This document shows, in pieces, positions 43,970 to 53,844 of a stretch of 64,000 nucleotides of DNA. Position numbers and translations under genes: made by a program. This DNA is from Balneolaceae bacterium UBA7797 (GTDB lineage Bacteria; Bacteroidota; Rhodothermia; Balneolales; Balneolaceae), in NCBI GenBank assembly GCA_002480645.1, contig DLCN01000006.1, forward strand, positions 261,491-325,490, read 5' to 3'. Positions within the stretch are counted from its first letter, which is position 1. The number at the start of each line of letters is the position of its first letter. The notes beneath the pieces were generated by a model, which saw nothing but the letters and a program-made list of their open reading frames with translations, had not been told where the DNA came from and did no database searches.

Positions 43970-45472
43970 TTATATATCAAAGTCTTCAAAACCTTTTTCA
44001 CCCGAATCACTGAATGAAGAGAACATACTACCGACCATATCAGAGTAAGTTACATGATCATCCAGGTCCTGTTTACTAAGCATAGAGTTCTGATGTAAAG
44101 CCTCCACAACCATATCCATCCAGCATACAAGATCTTCTTTATTTAAACTACTGATCTTTTGCTGTACCAGCTTCTTTAAGCCGGGAATTTCCAGTAAAGA
44201 GCGTTCGTAGTCATCATGCGACATCATATCAGAAATATCTACATCATTACCTTTAGAGAACCAGTCCGTTATACTTTTATAGCTGCTTTTTTCATCTTCT
44301 GATCGACTGTTGGGATCTGGAAAATATTGCTTAAAAGTTAAATTGATCGCTTTACCAATGATGTGTTTAGCCACATTCATTGCGCCCTCCTGCTCCCCTT
44401 CGTATACCAATTCCAGCTTACCGGTGAGCGCCGGTACCATATGATAGAGGTCAGCAATACGTACGGTAGCTTCTTTTTCATCATTGATCGTAGCCCGGCG
44501 TTCGGCTGAAGAGATGATTTGCTCCATTGCAGTGATGGTCATCCGGGTAGAAACCCCGCTTTTCTGGTCAACATATTCAGAATCACGAGCCTCAAAGGCA
44601 GCTCTTTCCACAATTTCCCGGTAAACATCCGGAATATGGATCCTGATGTTTTCTCCCCTGTCATCCCAGGCTTCTTGTCTGGTTATACTCACTCCGATTT
44701 CCAACTCTTTAGGGTAATGAGTAATGATCTGTGCATCGATCCGATCTTTCAAAGGGGTAATGATATTTCCACGGTTGGTGTAATCTTCCGGGTTTGCTGA
44801 GAATGCCATCGAAATATCTAAGGGAATTCTCACCTTGAATCCGCGGATCTGTATATCCCGCTCTTGCATAATATTAAGCAAAGCAACTTGAATTCTGGGC
44901 TGCAGATCGGGCAATTCATTTATAACAAATATGCCCCGGTTTGTTCTGGGGATCAGACCAAAATTGATCGCATTTTCATCTGCCAGATTCAGTTTATGGG
45001 TAGCCGCTTTGATCGGATCAATATCACCGATCAGATCGGCCACTGTAGTATCAGGGGTGGCTAGTTTTTCACCATAACGTTCGGATCGGTGCACCCAGGC
45101 CACCGGGGTATCATCCCCATGCTCATTGATCAGATTAACCGCATATCTTGATAATGGATTTAAAGGATCGTCATTGATCTCAGATCCTTCCACGATGGGC
45201 ATATATTCATCAAGAAAATCAACCAGCTTACGCAACATTCTGGTCTTTGCCTGCCCTCTTAAACCTAGCAGGATCATGTCATGCTTAGATAGTAATGCAT
45301 GTTGGATCTGTGGGAGTACCGTTTTTTCATACCCCATGATTCCTTCAAAAAGTTGCTCACCGCTTTTAAGCTTCCGTATAAGATTCTTGCGTATCTCTTG
45401 TTTTACTGATAATGATTGCCAGTCACTTTTTTTTAATTCGCCAAGCGTCTTAACCTTTTCGTGAAGATCCAT
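43970..45472 (-). CDS. ChlI/MoxR-like AAA+ ATPase (magnesium-chelatase-like)
   Basis: A 500-residue AAA+ protein. Walker A reads GLRGQAKT (about 69-76) and the Walker B position reads GIFVINELPDL (about 157-167), with Asn where Asp is usual; NPEDYTNRGN (about 207-216) is sensor 1. A helical C-terminal part (about 290-500) has no Mg-chelatase D-type Asp/Pro-rich linker or VWA. Bacteroidota carry such proteins annotated as magnesium chelatase although they make no chlorophyll. True function is unknown. A VWA partner would be expected next door but is not in the flanks. It stands between rpmE and pabB. Confidence 0.82.
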   Translation of the reverse strand: MDLHEKVKTLGELKKSDWQSLSVKQEIRKNLIRKLKSGEQLFEGIMGYEKTVLPQIQHALLSKHDMILLGLRGQAKTRMLRKLVDFLDEYMPIVEGSEINDDPLNPLSRYAVNLINEHGDDTPVAWVHRSERYGEKLATPDTTVADLIGDIDPIKAATHKLNLADENAINFGLIPRTNRGIFVINELPDLQPRIQVALLNIMQERDIQIRGFKVRIPLDISMAFSANPEDYTNRGNIITPLKDRIDAQIITHYPKELEIGVSITRQEAWDDRGENIRIHIPDVYREIVERAAFEARDSEYVDQKSGVSTRMTITAMEQIISSAERRATINDEKEATVRIADLYHMVPALTGKLELVYEGEQEGAMNVAKHIIGKAINLTFKQYFPDPNSRSEDEKSSYKSITDWFSKGNDVDISDMMSHDDYERSLLEIPGLKKLVQQKISSLNKEDLVCWMDMVVEALHQNSMLSKQDLDDHVTYSDMVGSMFSSFSDSGEKGFEDFDI

Positions 45473-45533
45473 TATTGCCTTTGTTTAAACTGTTAGTGTA
45501 TGCCTAACTAAGGCCATTGAGATTTCATTCAGT

Positions 45534-46802
45534 TTAACCGGAGTTATTTACAGTTTTTCGAAGTGCCTGAGATTTCCATAAAGTCTCTTCCCATTCTTCT
45601 TCCGGATCTGAGTCGCTGGTAATAGCACCTCCTACTGCATAAGTGAGTGTATTTCCCTGAATCACTGCTGTTCTGATCACCACATTGAAGTCAAAATCTC
45701 CCTTCGGGTCAAAATATCCGATCGCTCCCGAATAGATCCCTCTTTTGTGGTCTTCCAATTTCTCGATAGCTCGCATAGCTGATATTTTTGGAGCTCCGGT
45801 CATAGATCCCATCGGGAAACACGATTTAATCACCTCAATTTCATCGATCTCATCCCTGATCTCACACTCAATAGTTGATACCATCTGATGAACAGTACTA
45901 AAGTGTTGGATCTCAAATAATTTCGATACTTCCACACTGCCAGGCTTGGCTATTCGGTTCAGATCATTTCGAACCAGGTCCACGATCATCAGATTTTCAG
46001 CTCTGTTCTTTTCTGTATTCAGCTTTCTTTCACTTTCTGATGCGTCATCACCATCTGCCGATATGGTTCCCTTGATCGGCTGAGACCAGATCCTGTTGCC
46101 CTTTTTCCTGATGAATCGCTCCGGAGACTGGCAACACACAGAAAGGTCTTTGAAAGAACAAAACGCAGCAAAGGGAACTTCTCCCACTTTATTCATTTCG
46201 GTGTAGAGCGCTAGTGGATCCCCTTTAAAATCATAAGCTATCGCGTGGGAAAGATTGATCTCGTAATATTCCCCTTCCGCGATCTCTGATTTGGCTTGCT
46301 CTATCCTCTGGCAATAATCTTGCTTGCTGATCTTATTTTTTTCCTTCAGATAAAATGGTGAAAACACAGGTTCCTCCGGTGCTTCCTGCATCTCATCACC
46401 CAATATGAAGACGGGTAACTTCCCATCCTCAAATTGAATCAGGACTTCCGGCTCCATAAAAAACATATCAGGGGCAGAATAAAATTCAGAATTTTCTGAC
46501 TTCAGGTCTTCCAAATAATTCTTAAGATCATAGCCATAATACCCAAAAAGCCACGATTGCTGATTCCTGAACGCTTTAAGTGCAGTCCACGGGTCATTGT
46601 CATTGATCTGTACTTCTTCCTTATGTTTATCCTGAATGTGAATATTCGCGCCATACGACTTGATAATTCGTTTAGGTCGTGCGGCTAGATAGCTGATCTT
46701 ACTTTCGGGATGATCTTTCTTCTGAGATTCCAGCAGGACCACTTCACCTTCTTTTCTGAAGTGATGTACCCAGTCAACAATTGTTGTTTTCATTTGTGCC
46801 AT
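45534..46802 (-). CDS. pabB: Aminodeoxychorismate synthase component I
   Basis: Started at ATG 46802 (422 residues); a TTG at 46814 and an ATG at 46793 are also in frame. The chorismate-binding domain (about 160-420) has PIKGT at 242-246, whose Lys244 is the nucleophile used by aminodeoxychorismate synthase, where anthranilate synthase has PIAGT. Other marks: NLMIVDLVRNDLNRI (about 259-273), MGSMTGAPK (about 316-324) and GIYSGAIGY (about 339-347). It makes 4-amino-4-deoxychorismate for folate. The glutaminase PabA and lyase PabC are not in the window. It is divergent from pyrD across 71 bases. Confidence 0.92.
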   Translation of the reverse strand: MAQMKTTIVDWVHHFRKEGEVVLLESQKKDHPESKISYLAARPKRIIKSYGANIHIQDKHKEEVQINDNDPWTALKAFRNQQSWLFGYYGYDLKNYLEDLKSENSEFYSAPDMFFMEPEVLIQFEDGKLPVFILGDEMQEAPEEPVFSPFYLKEKNKISKQDYCQRIEQAKSEIAEGEYYEINLSHAIAYDFKGDPLALYTEMNKVGEVPFAAFCSFKDLSVCCQSPERFIRKKGNRIWSQPIKGTISADGDDASESERKLNTEKNRAENLMIVDLVRNDLNRIAKPGSVEVSKLFEIQHFSTVHQMVSTIECEIRDEIDEIEVIKSCFPMGSMTGAPKISAMRAIEKLEDHKRGIYSGAIGYFDPKGDFDFNVVIRTAVIQGNTLTYAVGGAITSDSDPEEEWEETLWKSQALRKTVNNSG

Positions 46803-46873
46803 ATTGAGGCGCAATAATACGGGAAAAAGCTCATTTATTACTCACTTTTCCTTATTTTGGGATCAAAACTCTG

Positions 46874-47908
46874 ATGTTCTACAAATCTCTTCTCAAACCT
46901 CTTCTTTTTCAACTTAATGCGGAATCTGCGCATGAAGCTGCTATTAAAGTGTCGGACCTGACCAGTAACTCTACATTATTCCGGAAAATAGCCTCTGATA
47001 TTTATGGTTTTGAGCATCCTTCGCTTGAGAGAGAGTTTTTTGGTCTGAAATTTCCTAATCCGGTTGGATTGGCCGCAGGTTTTGATAAAAACGGAGTGGC
47101 ACCAAAAGCCATGCAGTCTTTAGGCTTTGGTTTTGTTGAGATTGGCAGCATCACTGCAAAACCCTCAAATGGAAATCCTAAACCGCGGGCATTTCGGCTT
47201 CCTGAAGATCATTCACTTATTAACCGGATGGGATTGAATAATGAAGGAGCTGAAGCAGTCGTAAACCGGTTAAAAAATATCAGGCTCGATATACCGCTTG
47301 GTATTAACATTGCCAAAACAAACGATATGACCATAGAGGGCGACGACGCTCTTCGTGATTATCTTATCAGTTATGAATTAGCGAATACCGTTGCCGACTA
47401 TATTACGGTTAATATTTCGTGCCCCAATACCGGTGAAGGGAAAACATTTGAAGATCCTTCAGCATTAAAAGAGCTGCTCGAAACGCTGAAACCTCAAAAA
47501 GAAAATCGAAAGCCAACGCTGGTGAAATTTTCGGTGGATACCCCGCGTGAAGCCTTAACTGAATTACTGGAGATCTGCGAATCTTTTGAAATAGCCGGTT
47601 ATGTAGCAACGAATACCTCTTCTGGCAGGGATGGCTTGCTCCATTCTCCTAAACAAAAAATTATTAGCATTGGAAACGGAGGATTAAGTGGCCGGGCCAT
47701 TGCCGATCAAAGTACTAAAGTGATCGGTTGGATCGCTGATGTGATACAGGGAAGTAAACCGATCATCGGAGTGGGCGGCATCGATAGTCCGAAAGCTGCC
47801 TGGGAAAAACTGGATGCCGGAGCAGATCTGTTACAAGTTTACACCGGGATGGTTTACGAGGGCCCGGGACTGATTCAGTCCATCAAAAAAGAACTCTGTG
47901 ATTGCTGA
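46874..47908 (+). CDS. pyrD: Dihydroorotate dehydrogenase, class-2-like
   Basis: A 344-residue FMN TIM-barrel enzyme oxidising dihydroorotate to orotate in pyrimidine synthesis. The N-terminal helical extension FYKSLLKPLLFQLNAESAHE (2-21) is the membrane/quinone-binding part found in class 2 enzymes. FMN contacts include GLAAGFDKNG (65-74) and IGSITAKPSNGNPKPR (90-105). The active-site loop reads NISCPNT (180-186), with Cys183 where class 2 enzymes normally have the catalytic Ser; Cys at this site is typical of class 1. Stops of pyrD and the next, convergent gene lie 2 bases apart. Confidence 0.93.
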   Translation: MFYKSLLKPLLFQLNAESAHEAAIKVSDLTSNSTLFRKIASDIYGFEHPSLEREFFGLKFPNPVGLAAGFDKNGVAPKAMQSLGFGFVEIGSITAKPSNGNPKPRAFRLPEDHSLINRMGLNNEGAEAVVNRLKNIRLDIPLGINIAKTNDMTIEGDDALRDYLISYELANTVADYITVNISCPNTGEGKTFEDPSALKELLETLKPQKENRKPTLVKFSVDTPREALTELLEICESFEIAGYVATNTSSGRDGLLHSPKQKIISIGNGGLSGRAIADQSTKVIGWIADVIQGSKPIIGVGGIDSPKAAWEKLDAGADLLQVYTGMVYEGPGLIQSIKKELCDC

Positions 47909-47910
47909 AC

Positions 47911-50658
47911 TTACTTGAGTGGAAAAGTAACTTCGCACTGAACCGATATAGCCTCGCCGTTTACTAAAATAGGCTCAAATGATACTGCCCGCTCAATTTT
48001 AAGCACAAATTCATCGATCAGCGCCTTATCGGTAGTCGCAGACGAAAGTTTGAATTCATCAATAATTCCGCGTTGATTGATAAAGAAAACGAAGGATATC
48101 GAATCTTCTGTATTTCCTTCCGGGATCTGGATTGCCGTCATAAACCGATCCTTTCCTCCACGTATGCTCAGCTCCTGATCAAATTCTGTACAAGGCCGAT
48201 ACAGAGAACCATCTACCAGATCGGGCTCCACACCAACCACTTGTTCTACAGATACCGTATCCGTCGCCACTGTTTCAGCTTCTTCTTGCGGTAATTCAAG
48301 TTCATTTTTCAAGGTGATCACCTGTTTTCCATAGGTGGAATTCTGCCCGAATAAGGACAAATAATTTTCCACAACCGATCTGGTGGAATCCCAATAGGTG
48401 CCGTAATAAGGAATCAGTTCAGTAAAATCAGGTTCGGTGAGTACAGAATCCATGATCCCTGTATACATCAAACTGTCGGATGTGGTCAACGAGGAATCAT
48501 TTAAAGCGATCTTTGCGGAATCTTTTAACACTTCAAATGCTGAACGCGTGCTATCCCATTCAGTAATGGCTGAATCGTACTTTCTTTTTTCCTCTTTGAA
48601 ACCGGGATCTTCTACTGCTTTGGAAATGTAGAGTTGAATACCGTCGTACATCGCTCTGGGTGCGATCTTCTCATCATCAAATTGCCTGCTGAATTGTACC
48701 AGTGAATCAGCTTTCAGTACCTTGTCGAGTGTATCATTTTCTGAAATTGACAGATATATTTCTATCGGATCATGTTCAACCTGCTCCTCTTCCATATTTC
48801 GCACCAGATCAAATTTTTCAGCTAATCTTTCCGCGTAAATAGAATTCGGATATCTATCGACTAATTGTACAGCCTGCTGCCTGGCCATATCATCATTTTG
48901 CTGTATATCATTGATCTCTGACAATGAATAAAGTGAAACCGGTGCGACATCACTATTAGGACGAGTATCTATCACATAGTTAAAATATCTGCGGGCACTA
49001 TCGGGCAAGTTCAGAGAAAGAAAGAATAAATTACCTAATTCATAATGCCTGTAAGCGATCTCATCCCTCACTGAATCTTGTTCTGCAACAGTAAATGGAA
49101 CTCTGCTCAAGTCGATGGTAACCACTGATTTTGCCTGCTGATCCCCCATTAAACCATCTGTACCTGAACCTCCGGTGCTGTCCTGAGAAATCGTATTCAC
49201 GATCAGGGAAGCAACTCGCCAGTTATCGGCCAGTGGCCTGTTATCCCATATTGCTTTAAACTGCTGGGAGGCATCTGCTAACATTACCGGATTCTTTACA
49301 TTTAAAAATCCATTACGTTCAGAGGAAGCTGCCGCACTTTCTGTATTTCTGGAATCAACATTTATCATGGTATTGGCCCGGTCTTCCTGTTCTTTTTGTA
49401 GGCGCTCTAACTCTTCTCTTTTCTGTTGTTCAAGTACGGCTAACACCGAATCGAACTTTGCTTCAGGAAGCATTCCCATCCATAATAAACTGTCTAATTC
49501 ATGTACTTCAAACTTAAGCCTTGCATATTCCCCAAACGAAACGGCCAATTCTTTCGCTTCGAAGCTCTCCGGTAGTTCTTCTTTTTTTACCCCAACATTT
49601 GCTGCCGAATCATAGTACGTCGCTGCCATCGCAAAATCATCGTAATTGAAGCGATACACTTCTGCCAAACCATTATAGACCTTTGCTTTTGTTACTGCAC
49701 TGGGTTTAGTTCGCCGGTCTCTTAGAATTCCAAGATAAATGGATTCCGCTTGTTTGAATCGCCCCCGATCCTGTTCTGTTTTACCCAGCTCGTAATTCAG
49801 ATCCGCAATAAATTCTGTATTCTTATCATCCCGCACCATGCTGGAGAAGACCTTATATGCCTCTTCTGTTTTCCCCAATTGGCGGGCTACATCCGCTTTT
49901 TTCTTCTTGGCCTCGAATTGTAATTCATACTCAGAATAATAATCAGCGACTTTATCGTATGCCTCGAATGCCGCTTCAGAATTACCTAATAATTCATTCA
50001 GTTGCCCGATCAGAAAATATCCGCGTTCTTTTTGGGCTCGTTCCGGTAATTTATTGATCGATTCATTAAGCAGATCAAGTGCCGCCACATAATTTTCGCG
50101 TTCGATATAATGTTCTGCCAACACAGCACGGACCTGAAATTCCAGTCGTTTCTTCCACTGCCCGTCGTACACCGATAGTTGTTCTTCCAGATATTGAACT
50201 CCCTGACCATACACTTCCAGCTCCAGCAGAATTCTGCCTTTCCAGTACACAGCCCGTTGTTTCATTTCCTCACTATCCGATGATAGCGCTAGTTCGTCGA
50301 ACTTTTGATCTGCTGAAAAATACTCTCTTCGATAGTAATAGGACTTCCCAATGATCTCCAGTGCATCATCCACCCATTTGGTCTCATCAAATTTCCGGAG
50401 GATATCGGCCCCTTTATCTATGGCTTTCTGGAAATCCTGAGCACCCGCTCCCATCGGTGTTTGATGGATGCGTATTGGTTGCAGGAAATTATAATTCCGT
50501 TTCTGATCAAGGCTTTTTTCCAGACCGGCGTTATAACTTTTCTTCGCGTTATAGAAGGTATTATAATAGGCGTTGAAGTTGTTGAATTTCGACTTAAATG
50601 CAGATCTACAACCTGCAAGCATTATTATAAGTCCTAAAACAACAGCCAGTTTTCTCAT
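47911..50658 (-). CDS. Large TPR lipoprotein with TonB-C-like terminal domain
   Basis: A 915-residue lipoprotein: lipobox LAGC, Cys17. The mature start FNNFNAYYNTFYNAKKSY (about 26-43) is typical of long TPR lipoproteins in Bacteroidota/Balneolota. TPR units fill about 80-400, followed by a charged coiled region (about 405-450), another TPR group (about 530-640) and a Glu/Asp-rich helical segment. The last 90 residues, ending AISVQCEVTFPLK, resemble a TonB C-terminal-like domain, with RAVSFEPILVNG. It may be a scaffold near the outer membrane, perhaps for secretion or gliding (PorW/SprE-like layout), but orthology is not shown. Pyruvate kinase lies 33 bases upstream. Confidence 0.72.
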   Translation of the reverse strand: MRKLAVVLGLIIMLAGCRSAFKSKFNNFNAYYNTFYNAKKSYNAGLEKSLDQKRNYNFLQPIRIHQTPMGAGAQDFQKAIDKGADILRKFDETKWVDDALEIIGKSYYYRREYFSADQKFDELALSSDSEEMKQRAVYWKGRILLELEVYGQGVQYLEEQLSVYDGQWKKRLEFQVRAVLAEHYIERENYVAALDLLNESINKLPERAQKERGYFLIGQLNELLGNSEAAFEAYDKVADYYSEYELQFEAKKKKADVARQLGKTEEAYKVFSSMVRDDKNTEFIADLNYELGKTEQDRGRFKQAESIYLGILRDRRTKPSAVTKAKVYNGLAEVYRFNYDDFAMAATYYDSAANVGVKKEELPESFEAKELAVSFGEYARLKFEVHELDSLLWMGMLPEAKFDSVLAVLEQQKREELERLQKEQEDRANTMINVDSRNTESAAASSERNGFLNVKNPVMLADASQQFKAIWDNRPLADNWRVASLIVNTISQDSTGGSGTDGLMGDQQAKSVVTIDLSRVPFTVAEQDSVRDEIAYRHYELGNLFFLSLNLPDSARRYFNYVIDTRPNSDVAPVSLYSLSEINDIQQNDDMARQQAVQLVDRYPNSIYAERLAEKFDLVRNMEEEQVEHDPIEIYLSISENDTLDKVLKADSLVQFSRQFDDEKIAPRAMYDGIQLYISKAVEDPGFKEEKRKYDSAITEWDSTRSAFEVLKDSAKIALNDSSLTTSDSLMYTGIMDSVLTEPDFTELIPYYGTYWDSTRSVVENYLSLFGQNSTYGKQVITLKNELELPQEEAETVATDTVSVEQVVGVEPDLVDGSLYRPCTEFDQELSIRGGKDRFMTAIQIPEGNTEDSISFVFFINQRGIIDEFKLSSATTDKALIDEFVLKIERAVSFEPILVNGEAISVQCEVTFPLK

Positions 50659-50691
50659 AGTTAAATAATTACGTCGGGTAAACGTAGCAGT

Positions 50692-52125
50692 TTACTCAAT
50701 CGTACTTACTTTAACCATGTTTGTTCTACCCCTTTTTGCTGTAGGCATTCCGGTTGCAATGATCACTCTGTCATCTTTTTTAACGATCCCATTATCTTTC
50801 AGATAATCTTCCATGATCTTAACACTGCGATCCGTATCGAACAATTCATTTATACGAATGGAGCGCACTCCCCAAACCAGATTCAATTGTCTGCGTACTT
50901 TCTGACTCTCCGTGAATGCAAAAATTGGCACTTTGGGACGGAATTTTGCAATTCTCCGGGCAGTACTACCGGAATGAGTAATGGTACTGATCACTTTAGC
51001 TTCCACATTATCTGCAATAAAAATACAGGAATGCGCAAGAGATTCGATGATCTGCTTCTCTTTGTTATCCGGCCGGTCATACTCGAGTGAGTTGTAAAGA
51101 CGGTCCCAACGTTCTTCTATCTTCAGGCAGATACGGTTCATTACATTCACTGCTTCCATCGGGTATTTACCGGCGGCAGTCTCTCCCGATAGCATTACAG
51201 CATCCGTTCCATCCAATACAGCATTGGCCACATCCGAAGTTTCTGCCCGTGTGGGGCGAGGGTTATTGATCATTGAATCCAGCATTTGGGTTGCGGTGAT
51301 CACCGGCTTCCCTTTTGCACGACATTTCTCAATTATTCTTTTTTGTATGAAAGGCACTTCCTCTGTTGGAATTTCAATACCAAGATCACCGCGTGCAACC
51401 ATGATCCCGTCAGATGCATCAATAATATCATCTAAACAGTCGATAGCTTCTGGTTTTTCGATCTTGGAGATCACTGCGGCATCACTGCCAGCATCTGCAA
51501 TCAACTTCTTAAGTTCGATCACATCATTAGCTGAACGGACAAAGGATAATGCTACATAATCGACATCTTGTTTCAGAGCAAAATCAAGATCCTTTCTGTC
51601 TTTTTCTGTAAGCGATGGAATTGAGATCTTAACATTTGGCAGATTAACCCCTTTTCGGGATTTCAGTAAACCACCTACGCATACTTTGGCTTCAATATTC
51701 TTGCCAACACATTTGATCACTTTGAATTCAAGTAATCCATCGTCTAACAGAATAGTGTTTCCCTCTTCGGCTTCTTCCGGTAATTTTTTATAGTCAATTG
51801 GGATAACCTTACTGGTTCCCTCTACATCATCCGGTGTAATAGTGACCATGCTACCTTCTTCCAGCATCTGGCCTCCATCTTTCATCTGTCCAACCCGGAT
51901 CTTTGGTCCCTGAAGATCCGCTAAAATGGGAATACTGTAATCATATTCACGGGCTGCATGACGGATATACCCTATGGTTCGCTCATGAATTTCATGCGTT
52001 CCGTGGGAAAAATTTACCCGTGCGACATTCATTCCGTGGAGTAACAAATTTATTATCCCCTCCTGAGAAAAACAGCTTGGTCCAATGGTGCAAACGATCT
52101 TGGTACGGCGAAGTGGGGTTATCAT
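50692..52125 (-). CDS. pyk: Pyruvate kinase
   Basis: A 477-residue glycolytic enzyme that makes ATP from phosphoenolpyruvate. RRTKIVCTIGPS (6-17), VNFSHGTHEIH (about 37-47), the K+/Mg2+ and catalytic segment ISKIEKPEAIDCLDDII (about 219-235) with the active-site Lys, and ARGDLGIEIP (about 244-253) are present, as are ATQMLDSMINNPRPTRAE (about 279-296) and GETAAGKYP. The C-terminal domain (about 350-477) is complete. It is divergent from the GWxTD gene over 137 bases. Confidence 0.95.
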   Translation of the reverse strand: MITPLRRTKIVCTIGPSCFSQEGIINLLLHGMNVARVNFSHGTHEIHERTIGYIRHAAREYDYSIPILADLQGPKIRVGQMKDGGQMLEEGSMVTITPDDVEGTSKVIPIDYKKLPEEAEEGNTILLDDGLLEFKVIKCVGKNIEAKVCVGGLLKSRKGVNLPNVKISIPSLTEKDRKDLDFALKQDVDYVALSFVRSANDVIELKKLIADAGSDAAVISKIEKPEAIDCLDDIIDASDGIMVARGDLGIEIPTEEVPFIQKRIIEKCRAKGKPVITATQMLDSMINNPRPTRAETSDVANAVLDGTDAVMLSGETAAGKYPMEAVNVMNRICLKIEERWDRLYNSLEYDRPDNKEKQIIESLAHSCIFIADNVEAKVISTITHSGSTARRIAKFRPKVPIFAFTESQKVRRQLNLVWGVRSIRINELFDTDRSVKIMEDYLKDNGIVKKDDRVIIATGMPTAKRGRTNMVKVSTIE

Positions 52126-52262
52126 AAATTCTGATTATTTACTTGTTAATGTCGTTATAGATTTTTAAATGTAGTTTCAAAGATAGGCTTAAAATAAGAC
52201 ACAATATGCTATCTTATTATAAAGTTTTGAACTGAAGAGGTATTCGAGCTAAAATCCCAACT

Positions 52263-53723
52263 TTGAATATGCAACCCCTGAAATTACGAATATTCCGCCA
52301 CACAGATAAATTAGTATTACATTTTTTACTGATTGCCATATCCGGAGTATTTCTGCATGCCTGTAATACGGCGTATCTGGATGAAATTGACCGGGCCGGG
52401 GGCTATGAATACCGACCCGGCTACCCGGAAGTAAGGCTTGCCACTGCAGGATTGGTAGATAATGAACATGACAGTACCTATATAAGTATAGCGGCAGAGA
52501 TCGTATACGGCAGTCTGGTTTTCAAAAAAGTGGAAGACGATTTTGTTGCGGATATTTCCATCGACATTCAAATACTGAATAACCTCAATTCCGGTAAGAT
52601 ATATAAGGTCAAAAATTATTCCGTTTCGGTGGTTGAGCAAAATGCCCGGATCACCAATAGTCAGGATTCTTTCCTGTTTGAACGCAATTTTTATATAGAA
52701 CCCGGAGATTATACCATAAATGTTACTGTAACCGATCTAAGCAACAACAGGGAAACCATCAGAGTTGGTACTGCCTTTATTCCCGATCCGAACGATCCGG
52801 TTTCTAACATTACTAATATTCAGGTCTTTTCTAAGGATGCGACCCTTGATGAGAATTATAAGCCTGTAACCACCTATGACCTTTCAAATCAGGCAGATTC
52901 TATCCGATTCGAATTTCAGGTAACTAATAATAAGGTAGACAATCCCATCACTATTAATACCCGCCTGATGAAATTCAGATCGGATACAACTCCAGCCCGG
53001 GCTATGAGCTGGCCTGATTACAATGCATCCAGCATCTCATTTAAAGGAGTGGATTACGATAAATACGAAGTCGTTAACACATCAACCCGAATATTGAGTC
53101 AGCAGGGTACGGTAACCATTGAATTTCTGTTTCCAAATCTTGAAAGAGGTAATTATCGTTTCGAGATAAGAACGGAAGGAGTTGAGCCGGAGCTATATAA
53201 AGGTCGTGACTTCAGTATAAAGAGTTTAAACTACCCGGCCTTAAAAACCCCACGAGAATTAGCGGCACCCTTATACTATTTAATGGATGAAAAAGAGTAT
53301 AAGAAAATGATGGCCATTAATGATGAGGCCGAACTTAAAAAAGCGATCGATAAATTCTGGCTCAAAAATTTAAAGAACACAAATATCGCACAGAGAGTGA
53401 TCTCTTTATACTATGAAAGAGTGGAAGAGGCTAACAAACAGTTCTCAAATTTTAAAGAGGGTTGGAAGACCGATATGGGCATGATGTACATTCTGTTTGG
53501 TCCCCCGTGGTATACCTTCCGGTCTATTGATGAAGTAATGTGGTCGTACAGTTATAACCGGCAAGATTTTGAGACAAACTTTTTCTTTACAAGAACTAAG
53601 CTGAATACTAAATACTTTCCTTTCGACAATTATCTACTCGCTCGGAATCACCAATACTTTAATGTGCAGTATCAGCAGATCCAAAAATGGCTTACGGGTA
53701 CTATCTTAAAAGATAACCTTTGA
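52263..53723 (+). CDS. GWxTD domain lipoprotein
   Basis: A 486-residue exported protein; a hydrophobic segment (about 18-33) precedes LHAC with a possible lipidated Cys34. Two beta-rich domains (about 55-170 and 180-330) are followed by a helical GWxTD domain; the motif GWKTD is at 400-404, then MGMMYILFGPPWYTFRS (405-421). GWxTD proteins are typical of Bacteroidota and related phyla and their function is undetermined. It is divergent from pyk and directly precedes the first susC, 121 bases away, so it may or may not share its control. Confidence 0.85.
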   Translation: MNMQPLKLRIFRHTDKLVLHFLLIAISGVFLHACNTAYLDEIDRAGGYEYRPGYPEVRLATAGLVDNEHDSTYISIAAEIVYGSLVFKKVEDDFVADISIDIQILNNLNSGKIYKVKNYSVSVVEQNARITNSQDSFLFERNFYIEPGDYTINVTVTDLSNNRETIRVGTAFIPDPNDPVSNITNIQVFSKDATLDENYKPVTTYDLSNQADSIRFEFQVTNNKVDNPITINTRLMKFRSDTTPARAMSWPDYNASSISFKGVDYDKYEVVNTSTRILSQQGTVTIEFLFPNLERGNYRFEIRTEGVEPELYKGRDFSIKSLNYPALKTPRELAAPLYYLMDEKEYKKMMAINDEAELKKAIDKFWLKNLKNTNIAQRVISLYYERVEEANKQFSNFKEGWKTDMGMMYILFGPPWYTFRSIDEVMWSYSYNRQDFETNFFFTRTKLNTKYFPFDNYLLARNHQYFNVQYQQIQKWLTGTILKDNL

Positions 53724-53835
53724 AAAACGCTTCCATTTACTTGTTTAAGCAATTTACAATTTTCGCTTTAAGTATTGCCAATGTTTTGTATTATGGCTTT
53801 CTTTCACACACAAACTTAACTACTAACTAATATAG

Positions 53836-53844
53836 AGGTCATCT
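53836..53844 (+). promoter_or_regulatory. Leader box AGGTCATCT of the first susC
   Basis: AGGTCATCT directly precedes the ATG at 53845; the same 9 bases precede the second susC at 59031-59039. GAGG (53835-53838) may serve as the ribosome site. Conservation between the paralogues suggests a shared translation or expression signal. Confidence 0.5.

Noticed and set aside
43970..45472. True magnesium chelatase for chlorophyll synthesis
   Set aside because: No other bacteriochlorophyll genes are present and the protein lacks the expected D-subunit partner, so the name is treated as family resemblance only.
47911..50658. Firm assignment as SprE/PorW
   Set aside because: Layout is similar but no type IX secretion genes are nearby and the N-terminal sequence is not diagnostic.
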